64,000 nucleotides of DNA from JAYFNU01 sp034933305 (GTDB lineage: Bacteria > Bacillota > Clostridia > Oscillospirales > Ruminococcaceae). Below are positions 42,216 to 50,209 of this stretch, piece after piece; the stretch's first letter is position 1, and each line of letters begins with the position of its first letter. The stretch is from contig JAYFNU010000023.1 in assembly GCA_034933305.1 (NCBI GenBank), positions 5,009 to 69,008 on the forward strand. The letters run 5' to 3'. Both the position numbers and the translations under genes were made by a program. The notes beneath the pieces were generated by a model. The model ran no database searches. It saw only the letters and a program-made list of their open reading frames with translations, and had not been told where the DNA came from.

Positions 42216-42246
42216 GGGCGCCGGCCGTGCCGGCGCCCTTCCTCTT
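42216..42246. terminator. Terminator between convergent spoVAE and the M14 peptidase
   Basis: GGGCGCCGGC (42216-42225) pairs with GCCGGCGCCC (42229-42238). The T/C-rich tail is on the plus strand, and A/G-rich sequence upstream serves the minus strand. Confidence 0.7.
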
Positions 42247-42247
42247 G

Positions 42248-43162
42248 TCAAAGCAGCATGGCCGCGAACAGAGCGGCGCGCACTTTTTCATAGATCGCCG
42301 GGAAATCCCCGTACGGCAGCGGGTTGCGGCCGAGCCCGAGCTCGATCGTAAAGCCCGGCCGGCCGTAGGCGCGGATGAACCAGTCCTTGAGCCCCGCGCC
42401 GGCCGCGACGGGGTCGGGCTCCGCGAGGACATAGCCCGACAGCGCGGCGAGCGTGCGCGCGATGTATTCGCTGCCCGCAGGCTGCCGCGCGCCGTAGCGC
42501 CAGTAGATCTCCTGCCCCTGCGCGTGCAGCGCGCAGAGCGCGCGGGGCCGGTAGTCCGCGCAGGCCCGCCGCACGGCGCGCGTCTCCGGCTCGGAAAAGG
42601 GGAAGGGCCCGCCGTAGCGCGTCGGGCCCGGGCGCCGGATGCCCAGCGCCGCCGCGGCGCGGCGCGCCTTTGCGAAGCCGGCGGGGAAGTTGCGGTTGAG
42701 GTCGACGCCCCGCGCGTTCGCCTGCCAGCGGCAAAAGTCGGCGCCGCAAAGGCGCGCGGGCATGCGCCCGCCGTCCGCCGCGGCGGACGGGCCGCGCCGG
42801 CGCAGCTCCCAGCCGTCCGGGTTGAGCAGCGGCAGGATGACCGCGCCCCGCCGGCGCAGCGACGCGCGCATCTCGCAGCCGCACACGCGCCCGTCCGATT
42901 CCCACAGCGCCGCCGTCTCTTCGGCGAGCCGCAGCGCGCACAGCACGGACGGCCACTCCATGGCGTGCGTACCGCCCACGAAGAAGACGGGGTCGCGCAG
43001 AGCGCCCGCTTCGACGGCGATGAGCTCCCGCCCCTGCGCCGACGCGCCGAGCGGCGCGGCGCGCAGAAAGGGATAGCGCCGCGCGAGCGCGCGCACCGCG
43101 TCGGCGATCTCCGCGGCGCCCGCGTTCCCCGGGTCGCCGTAAATTTTTTCCGTCTCCCGCAT
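42248..43162 (-). CDS. M14-family zinc carboxypeptidase
   Basis: A 304-aa peptidase. The zinc ligands of the M14 family are visible as GGTHAMEWPS (His66 and Glu69 in HxxE) and ALHAQGQEIYW (the third His). The substrate-binding RGVDLNRNF and the catalytic Glu in FTIELGLG are also present. No signal peptide or peptidoglycan-binding repeats are seen, so it probably acts in the cytoplasm on peptides or muropeptides (MpaA-like; inference). ATG at 43162 with AGAGG 7-8 nt upstream is preferred to the ATG 30 nt earlier. Confidence 0.85.
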   Translation of the reverse strand: MRETEKIYGDPGNAGAAEIADAVRALARRYPFLRAAPLGASAQGRELIAVEAGALRDPVFFVGGTHAMEWPSVLCALRLAEETAALWESDGRVCGCEMRASLRRRGAVILPLLNPDGWELRRRGPSAAADGGRMPARLCGADFCRWQANARGVDLNRNFPAGFAKARRAAAALGIRRPGPTRYGGPFPFSEPETRAVRRACADYRPRALCALHAQGQEIYWRYGARQPAGSEYIARTLAALSGYVLAEPDPVAAGAGLKDWFIRAYGRPGFTIELGLGRNPLPYGDFPAIYEKVRAALFAAMLL

Positions 43163-43232
43163 CGCGCCGCCTCTTTCCTTTTTTGTATGCATATGCGCGC
43201 GCCGCGCGAAAAAGAAGAAAAAAGGCCGCGAA

Positions 43233-43243
43233 TGTGATATACT
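43233..43243 (+). promoter_or_regulatory. Extended -10 promoter of the Nudix gene
   Basis: TGATATACT contains TGnTATACT (235-243 of this hundred), an extended -10 box. No good -35 is seen. It lies about 33 nt before the ATG. Confidence 0.45.
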
Positions 43244-43275
43244 GATTGCAAATCCGCAGGGAAGAGGAAAAGAGC

Positions 43276-43824
43276 ATGGAGTACAGGGAGACGACGGCCG
43301 CGAGCGAGATCGTGTACGACGGAAAGATCGTGCGCGTGCGCAGGGACACGGCGCGGCTGCACAACGGGAAACAGGCCCTGCGCGAGGTCGTCGAGCACCC
43401 CGGCGGCGTGTGCGTCGCCGCGGTGGACGACAAGGGGAACGTCTGGCTCGTCGATCAGTTCCGTTATCCCTTCATGCGCACGCTCACCGAGCTGCCCGCG
43501 GGCAAGCTCGAGCGCGGGGAGGACCCCGACGCGGCGGCGGCCCGCGAGCTGCGCGAGGAGACGGGGTTTGCGGCCGACAGCATCGAGCGCGTCGGCGAGC
43601 TCTACCCGTCGCCCGGCTACACGGACGAGATCCTTTATATGTACATCGCGACGGGCCTGCGCCCGATCGGACAGCAGCTCGACGAGGACGAATTCCTCAG
43701 CTGCTACAGCCTTCCGCTGCCGACGGCCGTCGGCCGGGTGCTGTCGGGCGACATCGCCGACGCCAAGACCGTCGCGCTGCTGCTTCTGTGCGACAGACGG
43801 TTCGGCGCGCCGCAGCGGAAATAA
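43276..43824 (+). CDS. Nudix hydrolase, probable ADP-ribose pyrophosphatase
   Basis: A 182-aa protein with a complete Nudix box: GKLERGEDPDAAAAREL followed by REETGF (G-x5-E-x7-REL-x-EE-x-G). The flanking pattern WLVDQFRYPF and ELPAGKLE, and LYPSPGYTDEILYMY after the box, fit ADP-ribose pyrophosphatases (NudF type), which split ADP-ribose to AMP and ribose 5-phosphate. This is interesting beside the ADP-ribosylation genes at 29-30 kb, though far from them and of host composition. The GDPD gene follows after 19 nt, probably cotranscribed. Confidence 0.88.
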   Translation: MEYRETTAASEIVYDGKIVRVRRDTARLHNGKQALREVVEHPGGVCVAAVDDKGNVWLVDQFRYPFMRTLTELPAGKLERGEDPDAAAARELREETGFAADSIERVGELYPSPGYTDEILYMYIATGLRPIGQQLDEDEFLSCYSLPLPTAVGRVLSGDIADAKTVALLLLCDRRFGAPQRK

Positions 43825-43843
43825 TCGAACGGGGGAAATACAT

Positions 43844-44671
43844 ATGATCTTCGTGTGGATCCTTCTTGCGCTCATCGCGCTCTATCTGTTCCTGCTGTGG
43901 CCGGCGCCGGCCGGCAGCGGCGCCCGCGCGCGCTTTGCGCACAGGAATTACGCCCACAGGGGCTTCTACGACAATGCGACGGACCGGCCCGAGAACACGC
44001 TGCCCGCGTTCGAAGCGGCGATGCAGCGCGGCTACGGCTGTGAGCTCGACGTGCAGTTCACGTCCGACAAAAAGCTCATCGTCTTCCACGACAACGACTA
44101 CAAGCGCTCGAGCGGCGTGGATAAAAAGGTGTGGGAGGTCTCCTATGCCGAGGCGAAGCAGATCCCGCTGTTCGGCAGCGGCGAGACGGTGCCGCTTTTC
44201 AGCGAGGTCCTCGCGACCGTCGCCGGCCGGGGCCCGCTCATCGTTGAGATCAAGGCCGAGGGGCTCAGCTGCGCGTGGTATTACGAGGTCTGCGCGGCGA
44301 CGCTGCGGGAGCTGCGCGCCTACCGGGGCGACTGGTGCGTCGAGAGCTTTCATCCCATGGTCGTGCGCTGGTTCAAAAAGAACGCGCCCGACGTCGTGCG
44401 CGGACAGCTCGTCAACGGCTGGCGCGCGTGGCACGGCTCCATCAGCACCGTCGTCGCCTTCCTCATCGACAAGCTGTGCGCCGACGCGCTCGCGCGGCCG
44501 CACTTTATCGCCTACCGGGAGCAGGACATCGGCTTCCCGCTGCGTCTCGCGCAGAAACTCGGCGCCATGAGCGTGGCGTGGACCTGCCGGACGCCCGCGC
44601 GGCAGGCGGAGCTTGAAAAGACCGAGGACGCCGTGATTTTTGAGCATTACGAACCGTCGCCGCGGTTTTGA
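43844..44671 (+). CDS. Glycerophosphodiester phosphodiesterase-family protein
   Basis: A 275-aa protein with one N-terminal transmembrane helix (residues 1-20, MIFVWILLALIALYLFLLWP) and a GDPD TIM-barrel. Catalytic features are YAHRGFYDN (His-Arg), RPENTLPAF, CELDVQFTSD (metal-binding Glu and Asp) and VFHDNDYKR. The family hydrolyses glycerophosphodiesters to glycerol 3-phosphate and an alcohol. GGGGGAA lies 8 nt before the ATG. Confidence 0.9.
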   Translation: MIFVWILLALIALYLFLLWPAPAGSGARARFAHRNYAHRGFYDNATDRPENTLPAFEAAMQRGYGCELDVQFTSDKKLIVFHDNDYKRSSGVDKKVWEVSYAEAKQIPLFGSGETVPLFSEVLATVAGRGPLIVEIKAEGLSCAWYYEVCAATLRELRAYRGDWCVESFHPMVVRWFKKNAPDVVRGQLVNGWRAWHGSISTVVAFLIDKLCADALARPHFIAYREQDIGFPLRLAQKLGAMSVAWTCRTPARQAELEKTEDAVIFEHYEPSPRF

Positions 44672-44737
44672 GGAAGAGAGCCGGGCTGCGTCGTTTTACC
44701 GAAGACCGCGCACCGGCTCCCGGCGAATTTTGTCGGT

Positions 44738-44766
44738 TTGACAACTTGTTTGTTCCGTGTTATCTT
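44738..44766 (+). promoter_or_regulatory. Promoter of the CAT/E2-like gene
   Basis: A perfect TTGACA (44738-44743), 17-bp spacer and TATCTT (44761-44766), about 55 nt before the ATG. Confidence 0.72.
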
Positions 44767-44821
44767 TAACCATACCGCGGTGCGGCTATACCCGCGGAAG
44801 GAATAAGGGAGGAATAAGTCT

Positions 44822-45715
44822 ATGTTCGGAAAAAGAGTGGACGGGCGCACGGTCGGCAACAACGTCGATCCCATCACGCGCGTCGTCCCGTATATTATGA
44901 CAGAGCGCATGGATGCTCAGTGTTACTGCACGCAGTATTTCGACAGCGAGATCATCGACGATTATATCCACCGCAAACACCGCGAAGGCCACAACATTTC
45001 GAAGATGGCGCTTATCCTCGCGGCCTATGTGCGCGCGGTGTCGCAATATCCCGAGATCAACCGCTTTGTCGTCGGGCGCACGCTGTACGCCCGCAAGGAG
45101 CTGTGCGTCTCCTTCTGCATGCTCAAGATCAACAGCGCGACGGAATTCCTCGAGACGACCGTCAAGGTCTACTTCGACCCCGCCGACACGGTGTACGACG
45201 TCGCGCGCAAGCTCGACGACACCATCGAGCGCAACCGCAAGCTGACCACCAACAACAAGACCGACAAGGTCGCGAACGTGCTCATCGGCATCCCCGGCCT
45301 GCTGAGCATCGGCGTCGGCTTCCTCAAGTGGCTCGACCGCATCGGCCTGCTGCCCCGTTCGCTCGTCGACGCCTCGCCCTTCCACACGAGCATGTTCATC
45401 ACCAACATGGCCTCCATCGGCATGAACCATCTGCATCATCACCTGTACAATTTCGGCACGACGACGGTGTTCATCGGCATGGGCAACAAGGTCAACCAGG
45501 TCTCCGTCAACACCGAGGGCAAAATGCGCGTCCGGAAGATGTATCCGCTCGCCGTCACGACGGATGAGCGCGTGTGCGCGGGGGCCGTCTACTCGATGGC
45601 GTTCAAGGTCATCGACAAGGTGCTGCGGAATCCCGAGCTGCTCGAAACGCCGCCCGAGACGGTCCGTCACGACTGCGGCGTCGAGATCCACTGCAAGGAA
45701 GACAAAATCCACTGA
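44822..45715 (+). CDS. CAT/E2-fold acyltransferase-like protein without the catalytic motif
   Basis: A 297-aa stand-alone protein resembling the catalytic domain of 2-oxoacid dehydrogenase E2 subunits and chloramphenicol acetyltransferase. It has no lipoyl or peripheral-subunit-binding domain. Recognisable parts are KMALILAAYVRAVSQYPEIN and the paired strands near SMFITNMASIGMNHLHHHL and VFIGMG. The signature DHRVxDG is replaced by DERVCAG (Asp248, Glu249, Ala253), so the His that acts as base and the paired Asp are missing. It may be a non-catalytic or repurposed member. Monocistronic, with its own promoter and terminator. Confidence 0.75.
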   Translation: MFGKRVDGRTVGNNVDPITRVVPYIMTERMDAQCYCTQYFDSEIIDDYIHRKHREGHNISKMALILAAYVRAVSQYPEINRFVVGRTLYARKELCVSFCMLKINSATEFLETTVKVYFDPADTVYDVARKLDDTIERNRKLTTNNKTDKVANVLIGIPGLLSIGVGFLKWLDRIGLLPRSLVDASPFHTSMFITNMASIGMNHLHHHLYNFGTTTVFIGMGNKVNQVSVNTEGKMRVRKMYPLAVTTDERVCAGAVYSMAFKVIDKVLRNPELLETPPETVRHDCGVEIHCKEDKIH

Positions 45716-45780
45716 GCGCGCAACAAACAGTCTTGTCCCCGCTACTGTATACATAGCGGCCGAGTCTCTCATATTGTGTC

Positions 45781-45818
45781 AAAGACAAGGGTATTGCGCT
45801 GCAATGCCCTGTCTTTTT
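45781..45818 (+). terminator. Terminator after the CAT/E2-like gene
   Basis: AAAGACA and TGTCTTT arms extend through GGG/CCC and ATTGC/GCAAT with one bulge, giving an imperfect hairpin followed by a T tract. It ends 23 nt before the ABC ATPase start. Confidence 0.6.
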
Positions 45819-45841
45819 AAGAAATTATTTTGGGAGCTGTC

Positions 45842-46561
45842 ATGCCAGAGATCATACGGGCACAAAAAGTGCATAAGATCTACCGCATCGGCGAGACGAG
45901 CGTCCACGCCCTCGCGGGGGTGTCCTTCGTCATCGAGCGGGGCGAATTCGTCGCCATCACGGGCACGAGCGGGTCGGGCAAATCGACGCTGCTCAACATG
46001 CTCGCCGGCCTCGAGCCGGTGTCCGCCGGCGAGATCACCATCGCGGGCGAGCGCATCGACGAGATGGACGAGAGCGAGCTCGTCAGCTTCCGCAGGGAAA
46101 ACGTCGGCTTCGTCTTTCAGTCCTTCAATCTCATCCCGACGATGACCGCGCTCGAGAACGTGGCGCTGCCGCTGTCCTTCCGGGGCGTGGGCCGCGCCGA
46201 GCGGCAGGCGCAGGCGGCGCGCATGCTCGAGATGGTGGGGCTCGCGTCGCACGCCGACCACCGGCCCATGCAGATGTCGGGCGGCCAGCAGCAGCGCGTG
46301 GGCATCGCGCGCGCGCTCGTCGTCGACCCGAAGATCATCTTTGCCGACGAGCCCACGGGCAACCTCGACAGCCGCAACGGCGCCGAGATCATGGACCTGC
46401 TGCGCAGCATCGTCGACAAAAACGGCCAGACCGTCGTCATGGTCACCCACGATCTGCCGCTGTCGCAGCGCGCCGACCGCATCATCTATCTCAGCGACGG
46501 GCGCATCATCAAAGAGGAATATACCGACCACAGCAAGAGCAAGGGGAGAGGATCGAAATGA
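45842..46561 (+). CDS. ABC transporter ATP-binding protein (MacB/LolD type)
   Basis: A 239-aa ATPase. Walker A is GTSGSGKST, the Q-loop lies in FVFQSFNLIPTM, the signature is SGGQQQR and Walker B is IIFADEPTGNLDS, followed by the switch His in VMVTHD. The NLIPTMTALENV and EPTGNLDSRNG pattern places it with the MacB/LolD/FtsE group that drives mechanotransmission at the membrane. ATG at 45842 has GGGAG 6 nt upstream. It overlaps the next gene by 4 nt; with the last gene it forms a three-gene operon. Confidence 0.93.
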   Translation: MPEIIRAQKVHKIYRIGETSVHALAGVSFVIERGEFVAITGTSGSGKSTLLNMLAGLEPVSAGEITIAGERIDEMDESELVSFRRENVGFVFQSFNLIPTMTALENVALPLSFRGVGRAERQAQAARMLEMVGLASHADHRPMQMSGGQQQRVGIARALVVDPKIIFADEPTGNLDSRNGAEIMDLLRSIVDKNGQTVVMVTHDLPLSQRADRIIYLSDGRIIKEEYTDHSKSKGRGSK

Positions 46562-48009
46562 AAAAACTGTTGAGCGTGTTGAGCATGATCGTCCTGCTGG
46601 CGTGCGTTTTCGCGCCCGCGGCGGGGGCGACGACGACGGCGGCCGGACCCATCAGCTTTATTGTGACAAATGAATCTGCTTTTCCGGCATTGCACTCAGA
46701 TCCCATCATGAAATCGACAGAAAAAGTGACGGCAGGTAGTTGGATGCCCGCAAAGACTGTTGTTTTTAAAAATGTCAGCGGTGCTGCGGTAACGATATAT
46801 TCTGTTCAATTAGAAGTTAGCACCGATCTTGGAGTTTTTCCATTTGAAGTGACACAGGTAAATTATTTTAAAGAATTCTCCGATGCTCCTCATTCCGGAA
46901 CTATAAAAGACCCGAGTGTTGATGCGGAAAGTACCTTTTCATATGAGCTTCCAAGTCTGCGCTGTCGCGGTGATGCAGAGCAGAAGTATTATGACTTAAG
47001 TTTTGAAATTACATATAGTAAAGCAAGCGATCAACCGGAGACTAAAACTGTTGAAACAGTGACAATTCCCATCCTGGTTGAAACGGCGTCGTCCTCGGGC
47101 GGCGGCACCACGCCGAAGGTCATCGTGACGTCCTCGTCGACAAACCCGGCGCAGGTCGTGGCCGGCGAGGACTTCACCCTGAACGTCACCTTCCAGAACA
47201 CGTCGGGCGACGCGTCGGCGAAGAACATCAAGGCCGCCATCAGCTCCGACGGCACCTTTACGCCGGTCTCCGGCTCCTCCACGCTGTTCATCGACGCGCT
47301 CGGCCCCAAGGCGAGCGCATCGAAGTCCATCAAGCTGCACGCCAAGGCCGACGCGGCCCCCGGCTCCTACAACGCGAGCTTCGCGCTGTCCTACGACGCG
47401 GGCCTCAAGGATCCCGTGTCCGACACCGAGGTCATCTCCATCCCCGTCAAGCAGGTCCCGAAGGTGCAGGTCGCCAAGATCCAGCTTTCGTCCACCGACC
47501 TGTTCGTCGGGCAGGATCTCAACGTCATGACGAGCATCAACAACACCGGCAAGTCGACGCTCTACAACGTCAATGCCGCGTTCACCGACAAGGCGGGCGT
47601 TTTCGCCGACGGCGAGCAGTATCTCGGCAACGTCCAGTCGGGCGCGTCGGGCTCCGTCGACATCTATCTGACCGCGCAGACCGTGGGGACCGGCGACATC
47701 ACGATGGTCGTGACCTACGAGGACGAAAACGGCGGGAAGTTCACCTACACCGATTCGACGAGCGCCAACGTCACCGAGCGCACCGCCGACCCCGTCGTCG
47801 ACCCGACGACCGATCCCACCCAGCAGACCGGCTCGGGCGCGAAGGTGTGGATCATCCTCGCGCTCATCGTGCTCGCGGTCGCGGCGCTCATCTTCTTCCT
47901 CAGCCGCCGCAAGCAGAAAAAGCTGAAAGAACAGAAAAAGCGCGACAAGCTCGAGGCCGAGCGTCTCGACCGGGAGCTGATGCAGCGCGACGAGGAAACG
48001 CGCGTATGA
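46558..48009 (+). CDS. Exported CARDB-like partner protein of the ABC operon (483 aa)
   Basis: Signal peptide at residues 1-24 (MKKLLSVLSMIVLLACVFAP...GA). The extracytoplasmic part has two or three immunoglobulin-like repeats of the CARDB/S-layer type (FTLNVTFQNTSGDASAKNI, KSIKLHAKADAAPGSYNA, LNVMTSINNTGKSTLYNV). One transmembrane helix (VWIILALIVLAVAALIFFL) and a charged cytoplasmic tail of about 35 residues close it. It sits between the ATPase and permease genes with 4-nt overlaps on both sides, so it is probably a dedicated partner, comparable to the adaptor of MacB-like machines. The N-terminal domain has unusual AT-rich coding. Confidence 0.82.
   Translation: MKKLLSVLSMIVLLACVFAPAAGATTTAAGPISFIVTNESAFPALHSDPIMKSTEKVTAGSWMPAKTVVFKNVSGAAVTIYSVQLEVSTDLGVFPFEVTQVNYFKEFSDAPHSGTIKDPSVDAESTFSYELPSLRCRGDAEQKYYDLSFEITYSKASDQPETKTVETVTIPILVETASSSGGGTTPKVIVTSSSTNPAQVVAGEDFTLNVTFQNTSGDASAKNIKAAISSDGTFTPVSGSSTLFIDALGPKASASKSIKLHAKADAAPGSYNASFALSYDAGLKDPVSDTEVISIPVKQVPKVQVAKIQLSSTDLFVGQDLNVMTSINNTGKSTLYNVNAAFTDKAGVFADGEQYLGNVQSGASGSVDIYLTAQTVGTGDITMVVTYEDENGGKFTYTDSTSANVTERTADPVVDPTTDPTQQTGSGAKVWIILALIVLAVAALIFFLSRRKQKKLKEQKKRDKLEAERLDRELMQRDEETRV
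46658..47085 (+). other. AT-rich patch within the CARDB-like gene
   Basis: Codon use switches abruptly to AT-rich for about 140 codons and back. Hand counts give 23 of 60 G+C at 46801-46860 and 22 of 60 at 46861-46920, against 41 of 60 at 47101-47160. The frame stays open throughout. Confidence 0.8.
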
Positions 48010-49358
48010 ACTGGTTCGAGCTGCTGCGGTTCAGCTTCAGCAATCTCGTGCGGCGCAAGCTGCGCACGGCGCTGACCGTGCTCGGCGTCATGATCGGCAC
48101 GGCGTCCATCGTCGTGATGATGTCGCTCGGCATCGGGCTCAATTATTCCTACCTGAAGCAGATCGAGTCAAGCTCGACGCTGACGATGATCACCGTGAGC
48201 GATTCCAGCATGTACGACAGCTCGTCCTCCTCGTCGTCGAACACGGCCCTGACGGCGGATTCCGTCGCGGGGCTCGCAGCGATCGGGCACGTCACCTGCG
48301 CCTCGCCCGTCTACAGCTTCAACGTGCTGCTCAAGTCCGGCAAATACGAGACGCAGACGCAGGTCTACGCCGTTTCGCACGAAATGCTCGAAGCGATGCA
48401 CATCCCGCTGCGCAGCGGCGCGCTGCCGCAGACGGGCGATCCCATCTCCTTCGTCGTCGGCAACCAGGTCGCCTATAATTTCTACGATCCCAACGGCAAC
48501 GGCGGCGACGTGATGTACGGCGGCTGGAGCGACGACGGCACGCGCGCCGCGCCGAACGTCAGCCTCGCGGACGACACCATCTACGTCATCTACGACGTCA
48601 ACGCCTATTACAACGCCCAGAGCGGGACCGGCAAGGCCCCGAAAAAGTACCTCATGGACGTCGCCGGCGTCGCGGGCGCCGAGGACACGGGGAATTACAG
48701 CTATTCCCAGTTCGACTACGGCGTCTACTGCGATTACGACACCGTCAGCGAGCTGTTCACGAAAATGTTCAAGAAGAACGCGTGGCCCGGCCAGCAGACG
48801 GACAAGAACGGCAAGCCCGTGACGCCCATGCGCTTCGAGCAGGCCTATATCTTCGTCGACAGCATCGACAACGTCACGGCCGTGCAGAAGGCCATCACCG
48901 ACATGGGCTATCAGGCGAGCAGCGAGGTCGATTACCTCAAATCGATGCAGGAGCAGTCCCGCTCGATCCAGTATATCCTCGCGGGCATCGGCAGCGTTTC
49001 GCTCATCGTGGCCGCCATCGGCATCACGAACACCATGCTCATGAGCATCTTCGAGCGCACGAAGGAGATCGGCATCTTCAAGGTGCTGGGGTGCTCGCTG
49101 GGCAACATCCGCACGATGTTCCTCATGGAAGCGGGGCTCATCGGCTTTTGCGGGGGCGTGTTCGGCGTGGGGCTCAGCTTCCTGCTGTCGACGGCGGTGA
49201 ACGTGCTCATCGGCGCGGGCAGCCAGATCTCGATCATCCCCTTCTGGCTCGCGCTCGCGGGCATGGGCTTTGCGATCGTCGTCGGCATGATCGCGGGCAT
49301 CTCGCCCGCGTCCCGCGCGATGAAGCTGTCGCCGCTCGAGGCGATCCGGACGCTGTGA
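48006..49358 (+). CDS. ABC transporter permease (MacB/FtsX family)
   Basis: A 450-aa permease of the MacB/FtsX class. The first membrane helix follows RRKLRTALTVLGVMIGTASIVV. A large extracytoplasmic domain (about residues 45-315) is rich in Ser at its start (YDSSSSSSS). Three helices close the protein: SIQYILAGIGSVSLIVAAIG, then ERTKEIGIFKVLGCS with the coupling loop, and the last pair ending SPASRAMKLSPLEAIRTL. Such permeases export peptides or lipoproteins, or transmit force to cell-wall enzymes; the substrate here is unknown. It overlaps the previous gene by 4 nt and a terminator follows. Confidence 0.92.
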   Translation: MNWFELLRFSFSNLVRRKLRTALTVLGVMIGTASIVVMMSLGIGLNYSYLKQIESSSTLTMITVSDSSMYDSSSSSSSNTALTADSVAGLAAIGHVTCASPVYSFNVLLKSGKYETQTQVYAVSHEMLEAMHIPLRSGALPQTGDPISFVVGNQVAYNFYDPNGNGGDVMYGGWSDDGTRAAPNVSLADDTIYVIYDVNAYYNAQSGTGKAPKKYLMDVAGVAGAEDTGNYSYSQFDYGVYCDYDTVSELFTKMFKKNAWPGQQTDKNGKPVTPMRFEQAYIFVDSIDNVTAVQKAITDMGYQASSEVDYLKSMQEQSRSIQYILAGIGSVSLIVAAIGITNTMLMSIFERTKEIGIFKVLGCSLGNIRTMFLMEAGLIGFCGGVFGVGLSFLLSTAVNVLIGAGSQISIIPFWLALAGMGFAIVVGMIAGISPASRAMKLSPLEAIRTL

Positions 49359-49502
49359 GACCCGGCACCGGCGCGGGGAAAGGGGCGCAAAAAGCGGAAG
49401 ACCTGCTTCCGCCCGCATAAGAGAAAAAACGCCGCTTTTCTGCAAAAGCCGTCTGATCTCCGTAAAAAGCGCAAACAAATCTTCCGTGGTCATAGTATAT
49501 GC

Positions 49503-49544
49503 ACCGGCCGCCGCGATACGCATCGCGGCGGCCGGTATTTTTTG
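49503..49544 (+). terminator. Terminator of the ABC operon
   Basis: ACCGGCCGCCGCGAT (49503-49517) pairs perfectly with ATCGCGGCGGCCGGT (49522-49536), followed by six T. The 140 bp before it hold only a smaller hairpin (GCGGAAG...CTTCCGC near 49400). Confidence 0.88.
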
Positions 49545-50198
49545 CTATTTCGCGAGGATGAAGTCGGCGATCTGCTGCGGGTGTTCGGCGAACAGCGCCA
49601 CGCCGTAGGGGTCGAACTCGTGCGGCTCGGAGAAGCCGAACAGCGCCGCGATGAAATCGACGCCCGCGTTGCGCGCGCCCTCGGCGTCGTAGAAGCGGTC
49701 TCCCACCATGACGACGTCGCGCTTGTCCGCGCCGTACCGCTCGATGACCCGCTCGATGACCTGCGTCTTCGTCGAGGCGTCGGCGTCGTCGCGCAGACCC
49801 GAGATCATGCTGATATAATCGCGCGTGCCGTAGTGCCGCATCGTGAGGTCGATGATGTCGGAGGGCTTGCTGCTCGCGACCGCGAGCGTGCAGCCCGCGT
49901 CGCGCAGCCGGCGCAGCGTCTGCTCCATCCCGTCGTACATATAGCACTCGTACAGGCCGACGGTGCGGTAGCGGCTGCGGTAGCATTCGACCGCGCGCTC
50001 CGTCGTCTCTTCGTCCATGCCGAAACGCACGCGGAAGGTGTCGATGAGCGGCGGGCCGATGCAGCAAAGAAAGTCGTCGGGCGGGTGGTCCTGGCCGAGG
50101 ATGGCCTTCAGCGTCAGCTGGTAGCCCTTCGTGATGCCGTCGTAGGTGTTGTAAAGCGTCCCGTCAAAGTCGAAAAGGACGTATTTGTAGCGTGCCAT
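49545..50198 (-). CDS. HAD-family phosphatase (phosphoglycolate phosphatase-like)
   Basis: A 217-aa haloacid dehalogenase-type hydrolase. Motif I is FDFDGTLYNTY, motif II lies in LAVASSKPSDII (Ser), motif III is the Lys around TKTQVIERV and motif IV is VMVGDRFYDAEGA. The helical cap is of the Gph/PpaX type. The substrate is uncertain: phosphoglycolate, pyrophosphate or a nucleotide. It follows the nicotinate phosphoribosyltransferase gene by 11 nt, so a role in nucleotide or NAD turnover is possible. GGGAGG is 3 nt before the ATG. Confidence 0.88.
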   Translation of the reverse strand: MARYKYVLFDFDGTLYNTYDGITKGYQLTLKAILGQDHPPDDFLCCIGPPLIDTFRVRFGMDEETTERAVECYRSRYRTVGLYECYMYDGMEQTLRRLRDAGCTLAVASSKPSDIIDLTMRHYGTRDYISMISGLRDDADASTKTQVIERVIERYGADKRDVVMVGDRFYDAEGARNAGVDFIAALFGFSEPHEFDPYGVALFAEHPQQIADFILAK

Positions 50199-50209
50199 AA
50201 GCCTCCCTG

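Noticed and set aside
43163..43232. A promoter for the M14 peptidase on the minus strand
   Set aside because: AT-rich boxes occur but none has a -35 at 16-18 bp, so no call was made.
42202..43875. A 557-codon minus-strand frame covering the M14, Nudix and GDPD region
   Set aside because: It runs through several genes in both directions and has no recognisable domain; the M14 gene in another frame has all its zinc ligands.
45730..45765. A promoter (TATACA) for the ABC operon upstream of the hairpin
   Set aside because: The nearest TTG-type -35 is only 9 bp away and the box sits inside a small hairpin; the evidence is too weak.
49359..49523. A short minus-strand peptide beginning MTTEDLFALFTEIRRLLQ after the ABC operon
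   Set aside because: It looks protein-like for about 30 residues but has no ribosome-binding site, runs into the permease gene in antisense and overlaps the terminator.
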